A stretch of DNA of 64,000 bases, from the NCBI GenBank assembly GCA_964023205.1, contig OZ026835.1, positions 9,692,414-9,756,413 on the forward strand, in the 5' to 3' direction. Positions within the stretch are counted from its first letter, which is position 1; the number at the start of each line of letters is the position of its first letter. The position numbers and the translations under genes are program-made. Source of the DNA: Lutraria lutraria (taxonomy: Eukaryota > Mollusca > Bivalvia > Venerida > Mactridae). The notes beneath the pieces are model-generated. The model ran no database searches. It was not told the origin of the DNA and saw only the letters and a list, made by a program, of their open reading frames with translations. Positions 36,401 through 48,400 of this stretch are shown here, one piece after another.

Positions 36401-39400
36401 TATTATGGATTCTGTAAACATTTTTTTTTTGTTCTGGAGCAAAACGATTAACTACAATTAGGAATAGTTTGTAGTTGTTGAGAACTTCAAAGCATGGGAA
36501 ACAAACATTCCCTATGATTGGCCTAATAAATCAATGAGCTAAAGTATACATGTAACATGCATTGCATTTTCAGCATATAAATGACTCCCTGGGCCTATCA
36601 ATAAATAAGATTTATACACTCACAACAAAGATAAATCAGCAACAGATTGCAGTAACTTAAAACGCAACGTATGCGCTCTTCCGTTTATTTATTTATTTGG
36701 GTTTATTGCCATTTTTAATATAATATAATTACACATGGCAGCCGATTTTTTCTGGACTCTATTCTAACCAGTACAAATCTATCCTTCCATAAGGAACTGG
36801 CAACTTCCCCATGTAGAGAGAAAAATCTACATTGTTGTCTATTTTCACGGGAGGGTGTGACCTGAGTGACACAACCGGGAATCGAACCTGGTTCATAGGA
36901 TTACAGGGCTACATATTCAGTGCCTTAATCACTAGACCACTGTGAGCCTCCACTGGGCAGCATTGGGTTTGCAATGCTTTGCTAACGGCATTTGCTGAAA
37001 TGTTTCAAAACATTGCAAATTTGTTTTTTAATATTCACATGGTATTCATATATAATAGCAAAATTTAATGCAAAAGTACCCGTATGCAATTTTTCCATCA
37101 GGTAAAAATTATCGCAATTATTTACATAATCTGACGCAATTTCATACTCGTAAAATTGTTGCTATCTGTCACAGCCCTTCAGCTATTCCAGGAGGGAGCT
37201 TTGAGCTCCAGCCAACCCTTCCTTCTAAAATAACTGAAAATGTATTTAACATTTTCAGCTCAGTAAATTAACAAAGGTGATTAAATCATTAACTGAATTT
37301 TACTTTATGTATAAGATGTTAAGAACAGGCGTAGTATAACTAAAAACACATAGTTATGAGGCTAGCTCCTAACTCCATGTATCAAACAGAACTTCCCAAT
37401 GAATTAAGTTACCAGCAAGGTGCCCCAAGGGCTGTAATAAAAAAATCATTAAATACGTCCTTGTAAAATACAAAGTCTGACCTAACATCTGAACAGCTGA
37501 TAGTAAGTTCAATATCTGCAATCTTCAGTTTAATATAGACTAATATAAGTGTCTAGACATCTACAATTAATGAGGCAGACCCTTCCATATTTCCAAACAT
37601 AGTATTAGTGCATAACTGAATATAGTTAAGATGTATATATTATACATTATACAAATGAGTCCTTCTCATGTTTTACAAGCATGTTCAAGGTTGCACTTAA
37701 AACAAGTTCTAGATTCACGACTCAGGTTATAATGGAGATTATACCGGTACAAGTTTATGAATTTTCCAATAAAATAGAAGTTAATTGGGAAACAGACAGA
37801 AAAATAATATTCATTAAATTCTGAACATGACAGAATTTGATATTTATAATATTTTCATCATAATGAAATACAGATCAAGCAGATTATGTAGATATTGGTT
37901 TCTTTAAACAAGAGGGCCAAGATGGCCCTATATCGCTCACATGACAATCACTGGTCACTCATTAAAACATTGTTTTGAACCAGTGACCTAGTTTTTGACC
38001 GCAGATGACCCCATGTTAGAACTTGTCCTACACATAAATAAGACAAACATTCTGACAAAATTTGGTGAAGATCCAATCAAAACTATGAAAACTACAGCAT
38101 TCTCACGAATTTGTCTTACATATCATTAAGACGAACAATCTGACAAGGTATGGCCAAGATCCAATTAAAACCATGACATTTAGAGCTTTTACAAGATTTT
38201 TACCTAACATTTGACCTGGTAACCTAGTTTTAGACCTCAGCTGACCCATGTTCAACACTGACCCACATATCATTGAGGCAAACATTCTGACAAGGTTTGG
38301 TGAAGATCCAATCAAAACTGTGACATCTAAGATTTGACCTGGTGACCTAGTTATTGACCCCAGATGACCCATATTTGTACTTGATCGTTATATCATTAAA
38401 ACAAACTATTTGACAAAGTTTGGCGAAGATCTAATTATAACTGTGAAATCTACAGTGTTAACATGGTTTTTCATAAGGTTTGACCTAGCGACCTAATTTT
38501 GACCCAAGATGACCCATGTTCGAACTTGTTCAAGATATTATGAAGACAAACATTCTGACAAGGTTTAATGATCATCCAATCAATACAGTGACTTTTAGAG
38601 TGTTCACAAGGTTTTCCAGCAATTTGCCCAAGTGACCTAGTTTGTGACCGGAAATGACCCATTATCAAACTTGACCTACATATTATCAAAATAAACAATC
38701 TGACAAAGCTTCATGAAGATCCAATCAGAACAGTGATTTCTAAAGAGTTCACAAGGTTTTCCCTTATATGGCCCTGGTGACCTAGTTTTTGACCCCAAAT
38801 GGCCCAATAGCGAACTCGTCAGAGATTTGGTCAATATTAACGTTCTAACCCAGTTTTGCTAAAATTGAGCTAAAAATGTGGCCCCTAGTGTGTTCACAAC
38901 AACAGTTTGACGACGCACGACGCCAGACGGAGAATGATCAGAAAAGCTCACCCATTCACTTTTTGACATGTGAGCTAAAAAAAGTCTGAATTAAATTTAA
39001 TGGTCACTTGTGACTGAAGGTCACCACACATACAATGGCCAGTCTAAGATAAGACAAATATTGATAGGCGGCAGTGGTTTTTCACCTCCTATTCTCAAAT
39101 GAAAATTTCTTTAAAATCAAGCAGTTTTCCCAAAATTCCAAACTAAGACCAGCTATTATATTTCCCAAATCATCAATTTTAAAGGTAATTCTTCCTAAAA
39201 TCAACAGGTTTAAAGGCCCCTTCCCAAAGAAGACAGAATAAACAATGGATGGACAATAGAAATATCAGAATAAAGGCAAACTGCTAAAACAGGCCAAATG
39301 CTAAGTATGCATTATACTAGACTTAGGAGATTAGAAAACTAATGTAATTGTATGTAATATGTATACAATTGCCCAAGAGTTCCACAGAATTTTCTTTACT

Positions 39401-42400
39401 ATTTTTATACAACATTAGATACTAAATACAGGGCATACAGTCAAGCCTGCGATGAAAGGCCATCCCTTGAGAACAACATAATGTACTGGCCTTAATTGAC
39501 CTAAATATTCCGAGGTCATTTTGTAGTGACAAGTTTTAAAAGAATGGCCTTTATTTGGAGACAGCTGCTAATACAGGTTTGACTATAAATATACAGTAGA
39601 AATACTGCATTGCATTGGCTGATACTAGCTGGGTTGCCTGATCATATATTTGTTCTATACATTAATATGTGGCCTTATAAAACATAATGTAATTGCGGGA
39701 AGTTAGATTTCTAATCTAGAAACAAACAGTGCAAGAAATATTCATAGAACATTTTTAATGCCAGAGACCTCAGTTCAAAAAAAAATTAAGTACCTAAATG
39801 ACAGTATAAATAAGATCTCCAATCACCTGTATCATAAGTAGTACCTTGACAATACGACCATGAATGTGACAACAAAAATTGTTCTTAATATTGAGGTAAG
39901 TCTTAATATCCTCTTAAAATACAGAGGAGACTTTGAGAAATATGGTCAACAGTTAGTTTAGATATTGAGGTACTCTTAAAACTGAAGTGATTACTGCATC
40001 TGGTACTACAATAGAATTAAGTGCTTTAATAACTGTGGTGGTTAATAAGTGAATTAAGTTTAATTTACTCTAAAATTTCCTTTGATTTTGAGAAGTTAGC
40101 AATCATGAGGAGTATCACTCACTAAGCACAGATTAAATTCACAACTGTGATAATGACCGAGAATTTCTGCAGGTTTATAATGTTATCCACAGTGTAATTA
40201 AGAGTATTGATCAGGTAAAGGTCAACCAGCAATAAATTACACTGTAGACTGTTCACATTGACATTATTAAAAGACACAGTAGTACATGTGAAACAATATA
40301 GCAGAAGAAATTCTATAGAATTTTAAAGGCAACAGATTCACAATCCTAAGTCTGACTACATAATCTACCAGTAGCTGTCCATAGATCTCCAATATGTCTG
40401 TCCATATCTCAGTATGTTGTTCTCTCTGTCTGTCCATCATCAGTCTGTAATATTCTCTTCATTAGTCCATATCTCTGTCAGTCCATCTCTCTGTCTGTCC
40501 ATCTATATGTCTGTCCATATATCAGTCTGTCCATATCTCTGTCTGTCAGTCCATCTATGTCTGTCCATATCTCTGTCTGTCAGTCCATCTATGTCTGTCC
40601 ATATCTCTATCTGTCTGTCCATCTATATGTCTGTCCATCTATCTGTCTGTCCATCTTTTAAAGTCTGTCCATATCTCTGTCTGTCAGTCCATCTATGTCT
40701 GTCCATATCTCTGTCTGTCATTCCAGACATGTCTGCCCATATCTCTGTCTGTTCATTATCTCTATCTACTTTATAATCTGTCTGTCCAACCAAAATATTA
40801 CTAAGAGTTTCCATGTTTATCTAGTGCAGAATGAAAGTGTTACAAATATGCTGACAAAACAATGCCTATCCTCTTCATTAATTACACCTATCAAGAAAAA
40901 TTAATATTAATTGAAGAACTAAGCAAAATTTTCTCATTTTGTTAACAATTTATTTGTCATTAAAGTCAAGGGGTTATTGATACGACAGTCTGCACAAAAA
41001 GTCTGCTTGATGTAGGAAGTACATGTACTTTAATGCTTTAAATTCAAGTTAGAAAACACCTGTTAACAATTACGATTTCATACTAATTAAAAACAAATTA
41101 ATGTGGACTCGCAATAATTGCTAATAGTTATTAACAAATATTGAAAACAGAGCTTAAAGCAAGCTACTGTGGCATTAATGAGAGCAAATCTGCACACTTC
41201 AATGGGAAAAATCACTCACACATTGCGGCAATTAAAAAGTAAAATGCAAAGAATATGGATGCACTCCAGTAAATGTGTGTTTATCATGAACTTAATCACC
41301 AACACAACTCAGAAAATTGTGAGCTAAATCTTTCTTGTTTAAAGTAGAAATGCGAGTTCTTGCTTCAAACGAGAGATCAATAACTGGTAAAAGATGAAGC
41401 TCAATGTAACCGATAAGCCATATAGTGAAATAACCATAAAATGGAAAATATGAGTCATTATTTGAGCACACGTCCTTGTGGCAAACAATCTCATCTTAAT
41501 GTGAGGTATCAATTCAATCAGTCAGGTGCAAACATACAAAGTTATCACAAAGGTTAAAAAATTACCAAAGTCAAATCAAAGCACTGTACATACTAACAAC
41601 TCAGATTACTAACCCCCCCCCCCCCCATCCCAAAATCCCAAAGTTTGTTCCATCCCCTTTAAATGGAATTCAAGAAAACACAATTTTAACCCCAAAGAGT
41701 GAATGAACTGACTTATCAAACCTCTTAATAAGGGTCAACTGTGCCTGAAGACTGTAATATTTATTTCTCTATGATTGTCCTGTTTACAGGTTTGACGGTA
41801 CACAGTCAAGTCTAATTTTTACAGCAGAGGCCATTAGGTAATAACTCGACAACATGAGAGTAAAACAGATACATTTCTCATATCATGTATTTTCCCCACT
41901 CTGTCAAATAAATTAAAAACCTCAGCATATTACATGACAAATGATTGCATGGTAGACTGAAACACTAACATGAAAACCTACATTAACTCAAGTCTCAGTA
42001 AACTAAAATGGAGAATCACTTAACAAGCAATACAATACTTTAACTACACCGAACATACAAGATCTAATGTCATAGCCATATGACGAAAGCTTGAAGGATG
42101 TAAGAGTGAACATTTCAACAAACAAGACTATTAATGTTACAGACTTCAAGGGCGGCTAGTTTAAAATTCCTTATCAAGGCGTTTCTATTCAAAACCAGTG
42201 TTTCACTCTGAGCAAGATTTGTACATGCCTGAGGTACCTTGAGCTTGTAATAACATGACCATTTATTGAGAGGTAAGAAGGTTTGAACTTGGCCTGGCAC
42301 ATGATTCTTCACGATGCTTATAATGCCTGCAAAACATGCAATGTTCAAGGATCAATCACACGCCTCCATGGTCTAGTGGTTAAGGTCGCTGACTTCAAAT

Positions 42401-45400
42401 CACTGTGACCTCTCACTGATAGAGGGCCATGGGTTCGAGCCTAGCTACCGACCATGTTTCTTTATGTGAGAATGTGAGTCTAGTACTGGTTCTTTCCAGG
42501 AACAATGGTTAAGTGAACTGTCCACCTCATAAATATGACTCTGACTGTTGAAAAAGGGCATAAAACTCAAACAAACATACCATTATTATCAAGGGTCAGT
42601 CATGCCACACACCTTAATTAAACAGATCACTTGGTTTTAATTGACCTAGCGGTATGTGAGGAAACTGGTTCATACTGGTAGGTAACCCAGGTGCATGATG
42701 TAGGTAAAATGAATTCACAGCCAAATAAAGACCACTGAAAATACTGGTAATAAATGGTTATAATCAAGACATAAATAACTGAAATTGAAACAAATCGAAA
42801 TCACAAAGGAGTTATTAAACAGAAAACTGAATAAAAACCAGTACAGACAGTATACAATATTCTCTATCTATTTCTGCTTTAATGCATTCTGCGGAGGAGT
42901 GGGTATTCACTACATGACAGCTAAGATGGCACAGTTAGATTATAGAGGTAGACAGATGCTGAACTATATTTAACAATATAAGACTTGTTTAACAAACATA
43001 CTAACATAACATTTAAATTGCCCAAACAATTAGCATGATACAGCAATTTCACAAGGAAGACAAAACTTAGGGGACAAAAAAGGGCTCAGTCAAGAACAAC
43101 AGAATGAGGCAAGTTAACTAAAAGGGAATCAGGCTAACACTGAATTTGTCAGGACTTGTTTGTTCTCATGTTTATCTATACCATCACAACTAAAAATCTT
43201 ACCACAGATTTTCTTCTTTTTTAATCTCAGCTAAAATGTTCTGCAGCAAGGACTAATTGAATAGTCGAAAAACAACAATTTTTATTAAGTTGGCCTCTCA
43301 ATTAATTTTTTCATTTATAAAAATAAATGGGACAATCAACCTGTAAGATCTTGAGTGCAATAGCCCAAATATGAAAGGTCTACTTAATTCATTCACCTGA
43401 ATTGCAACAAGAAATGATCTATCAGTCAAACATGAAATAAAGGTAATCCCCACCATGTCATGGTACTGATTTTAGTCAACCACAACTCTGACACTTGACA
43501 GGGCAGACCAATCCTTCGTTTAAACCAGTTACCACGAGTTAACAGAACATACCAAATCTTCATTGAATCCTGAGTATACTTAGAGTTAAATTATACTAAG
43601 GACCTCAAAAAAAATAAAATTGTGTTTCATTGAAATAACAAATTTGATCCAGTTTTACATTAAGCTATCCATAAGCTTTGAATTAGGAAATTAAAAAATG
43701 GAATGTACCGGTAATTGAAATGCAGTCAATATTTCTATTCAGACCTGCTGACCTTGGTTTATTTATTGTTCCTTGTACCTGACAGGATTAATTTCACAAA
43801 CTTTTATGACTTTTTTGTACATTGTTACCAGAAAACTACTTTTTTCATTCATTGGCCTAAATAAATCAACCATGCGTCAATATAACTAAATCATAATAAA
43901 TTTCCTGCACCATCATTACTAACTATAAACTAATACAAAAAGGAAAAAAAGGTGTGCCCATTTTTTACCATACATTATACTGTAAGTATATGCCAACCTG
44001 GGATATATAACTTGGGTGACTTCACTTGAATAATACCAGTCTGTACAGTCAAGCCACTAGGACAGAGCACCCAATAGATACATAAATATTGCATTAAATC
44101 ATGTCAAAAAGCCCTTTTCTGAGTGCTTAATTTCTGGGTCAATTACAGTACAGGTGCCCTCTCTTGTCGAGCCGAGCAACAACCTCCCTTCAACAACAAC
44201 ATGATTTTTCCACTCCCAAAGGGTATTGCTTTGGAGAGGTTGCACTGTATATTAATTAATGTACATTGTATACTAGAGAGGTCTTTACACACAAGGTGGC
44301 CTTTGTTCTCAGGTGCAAATCAATTCAAGTTCAACTGTATCTTGAAATATTTTCATACTTCGGGTTTTGACTGTTCATTTATAAATTATGTTATTTTTAT
44401 AAATTCTTAGAAAGAGAACATTGTTTGTTAGTTCATGATTGTTCCTTCATTTAGAACATGATTGGACCTTTATTTAGAATATGATTGTTTGAGAAATTCA
44501 TAGGATACAGATTGGAAACTAGAATAATAAACTTTCTCCTTTGTTCTTGTGAATGTGTACACCATCAGCATTCATACTAACACACCACTCAGCCCACTTA
44601 TTTGAGTCTTTGTTCAAATATACAAATCTCCAGACAATGCAACAAAAATGCAACAAGAATAAAGTAGACAATTAAACCCTTAACTATTATAATACTTCAA
44701 CAACTGGTTGGTGTCTGTTGTTTGTAGTCCCTAGAGAAAACAAATGACACAAATATAACTTGTGATATCATTGTGTATCATGAATGAAATGTTTTTTTCT
44801 TTTCAAGGAAATATTCAATTCAAGTAATTTCCAATGATAATCAAATTCAAGTAATTTCATATTCCTGTGCAAACCCTGAGACAGAATGAACTGATAGAAA
44901 GAGCTTTAAAATGTAATGGCAAAACTAACTGTAACACTTCAAGAGACAGAAGAACCTGGATCAACAGACATGAGGGTTCAATGTTGACAAAACTTAAGAT
45001 TAGTCTCAAATCTCATATTTTGTTATTTGTTGATAACAAAACAACAATGTGAAAGTAATAATGATATTATTATCTGAATATGTATTAAAATTTTTATATT
45101 AAACAGTAATAAATTTCCATCGAGTGTGAAATTGAGATTTTAGACAGATCTCAATTAACTTAAAAACCACAGGGTCAGTGCTTTACTGATTTAACTGACG
45201 GACAGGGATTTAAAATTTCAAAGTAACACAATTATAGGACATAAGAGAGAATGTTGTTTCAGCAAAAAATTCACCTTCAAGTTAAAAAAGCGTCAGTTAG
45301 TTGCCTGATATGGCAGAATATAGAGATGGAATATTTGCACATTCAAATAAGGCCATCGATTGGCAGTTAAACAGATTTTTAAGCGGGCAAATATTTTTTT

Positions 45401-48400
45401 GTTTATAGATTCCCATTTGCACAAACTATAATAAAGACAGATATTTATGATCAAAATCTTGTCATGCATTTTTGGACATATTATGCATGATCCTTAAATA
45501 TCAAATGACACAAGTATTAAAATCATAAAAAAGCAAATAATTTAGTTTAAACAAAAATCTTGATTAATCATTATACATACAGTTGAACCTGTGTCAACTG
45601 CCTGTGACCCCGGCTCCGAATAAAGGCCAACTTGCATATAAAGGCCAATACTTTAAAAAGGTTCATGACGTTGATGACCTCCATATATTGGTCACCTGTC
45701 AATAAAGGTCACATTTTGTCTTACCCAAGGGTGGCCTTTGTTCAAAGGTTTGACTGTATTTTAATTTTAAATAAGTTTTCATTACCAGCTAATATTTAAG
45801 AAAAAAATTTACATACCTTTTATTACATTTCGCTTTTGCTTCAATCGTTTGCGTTTAAACAACTTTGTGGGCGTGTCTTCCCTGCCGTGTTTAGAGTGTT
45901 TTTGATTGGGCGACTGCTCTTGAGCATTGAAGTGACTATTTACGTGACGTTCCAGGCCTCCCTGAGTTGTAAATCGCACTCCGCACCCCGCCACGATGCA
46001 ACGAAATGGCTTGTCACCACTATGAGTTAGTATATGGCGATCTAACCAGGATTTCGAACTCGCTGGTTTATTATAAACCTTACAACCCTGCCATAAACAA
46101 ACTACTTTTTCTTTCTCTTTTTGCGTTTGTACATGAATTGCACGAATATGATCCATAATTTCACCATTGTTCAAACTAACAACACAGTCTTTCCACTGGC
46201 ATTCAATCAGGCTCGGAGACTCTTTGGATGGGGTGATGTCCCCTTTTCCCAAGGGGCTTCCAACGGGGCTGCAAACTGGACTAGGAATATGTCCTCCGAT
46301 GGACACTGGGGTACAGGACCTTGAGGGGTCTGGAGTGACTGGTACATGGCCATTTGTCTCACTGACAAGGGGAAGTATATCAGTAAAATCTTTGGTGTGA
46401 GGTACACTGAAAAAAAAATCAACATTTTAAACATTAGGGCCTAAAATAAAAGTATGAATGTTTGCCCCAACACCACCGACCCAGACAATGGACCAAACGA
46501 TTTTTATATCTTTAAGGCCAAGAATTTTTTTTCCATAATATTATAATCTACTCAGTTTAAACTACCGGTAAGTCTTGTAAGATAAAAATATGTATCTATA
46601 AAGCAAAATTCCCTACCTACCTACCCACCCAAAGTTTTAACTTGGGTAGCATTTTAGGTCAACTATATACATATAATACAAATGATTTAGGCCTTGAGCT
46701 GATACTTTTTTTACTTCTTTCTCTTGCCAAACTAAAGAACATAATTTTGTTTCAATAAATCATGTATTATAACCCAAACCTAATTTCTCCATTGATCTTA
46801 GTGCAGAAAGAATTCCTTCTGAAAATATTCCACAGGAAGAAAATATGCTGAATGGTTTTTAAGCATTATCTCTCTAAAAAGGAGAAATCGTCTTCTAGAT
46901 GCAAAGTGACACAAAACTATGCTGGTACTTGTTAAATGTGTTGTATGGTAAATGATGAGTTTGTAAAAAGCATTATAGAATCTTAATGTTAAAATGAGTC
47001 ATAGGAATTGTATTTTTAAAACACAATGCCCCCCCCCCAGGATGACCTTGACCTCTGACCTACTGATCTGAAAATGCACAGGTCACGCAGAGGTTGTCAT
47101 GAGGAACCAACACAATGTCATGAAATTTGATGTCTGTAGTTAAAAGCGTTTTGATTTTATAGGCAAGGTTAGAGTTTAGTACAGACAAACTGATATGCCA
47201 AAATTTTGTACTGAACTGCACAAAAAGCTCTTTCAATGAATTATATATTAATCCCTGAGGATGAGGGAGAATGAGTAAGATATACAAAAAGCACAAAAAA
47301 GTTTAGACAATTGTAGTCTTAATATAACCCAGATGCAAACTGAACAAGCATTATAAGTCAGTAAGTTCCTTAATAAAAGCACTCCCCCTTATAAGCAAAA
47401 AAAGGTTTTGATGTCTTTATATCTAAGATTTGTTATTCAAAACATAAGTAAGACTTAGTATTAAATGAACTTAACAAACATTGATACAAATCGACTTGAT
47501 CTAACATAGACCAGCGATTCATAGTTAGAAGTTATTTCAGATTTCCCACACTTTTTAACTTTATTATGCTCCACCCACCCAATCACTGAGACACTACACC
47601 ACCTTAAAGGCCTGTATGCTGGGAAATGCAGATAAAAAAATATGCACTTAATGAACACCACAATAACATGCAACCTTCAATGAGCTGAAAACTGTAAGTC
47701 CTAAAGGAGATCTTTTGAAGTCTGGTTAAATTCTTATAAGAATTCCAACAAACCAGAAACAGTAAAAACAAAATGGCTTCACAGGAGTCATAAAAATGTT
47801 ATTGTTGGGAAATCTTCACCCAATACCTATCAGTTACAGTTACAAGGTCAGTACCTGTTGGTTAATTGGTGTTTCACTATACAGCAGGTCTGGTTAATTT
47901 TGGCAACTTCGAGAGAATCGGGTGTGTCTGGTGTTGTGGGCATCCATACATCACTCCCGGGAGACTCACTGAAAATATATGTTAAACAAATTTAATATGA
48001 AGGGAAATCAAAGCTGCGAAATGGAGATTAATCAACAAGAAGTGATTTAACGCATACAAAATCTCCCATGACTTACTCAGGATTCAATAAGATAATCATA
48101 GTTTATGCTCAGGATAAAATCACATGATCTCTTTGGCTATGATCACATAATCTCCTAAATGAAGATCACATGATCTTACTGGCTATGATCACATGATCTC
48201 CAACGAAGATCACATGACCTATCTTACTACAAAATGTATGATTACATGATCTCTTTGATTTAGATCACAATAATCTCTCTGGCTATGATCACATGATCTT
48301 TCCACTGAATATCACATGATCTCTCTGAGTCTACGATCACATTATCTCCCTCAGACTTAAAGATCACATATAATATTACATTCTAATCTCTTTTACTTAA

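Larger units (their letters stand above)
28563..45816 (-). other. AEBP2 intron 3, about 17.25 kb
   Basis: Donor AAAAG|GTATGTAA at 45816 and acceptor TTTCAG at 28563. The intron holds the 23-bp satellite, a 63-bp perfect duplication, SINEs at 36.7 and 42.4 kb, MITEs, a bivalve-type repeat at 37.9-39.0 kb, the GTCTGTCC minisatellite and a C-run near 41613. I see no extra coding exon; remaining stretches are AT-rich without recognised content. Confidence 0.85.

Noticed and set aside
36870..36957. tRNA gene on the minus strand
   Set aside because: Good A and B boxes but continuous with a SINE body and ATAA tail; no matched acceptor stem.
38103..38698. Two minus-strand ORFs of 89 and 75 aa
   Set aside because: By-products of the internally repeated bivalve-type element.
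40414..40904. ORFs of up to 120 aa on both strands
   Set aside because: They come from the GTCTGTCCAT minisatellite; no start context, domain or splice support.
42358..42440. tRNA gene
   Set aside because: A and B boxes are present, but the distance between them, the lack of an acceptor stem and an inverted second copy with the same non-tRNA tail show a SINE.
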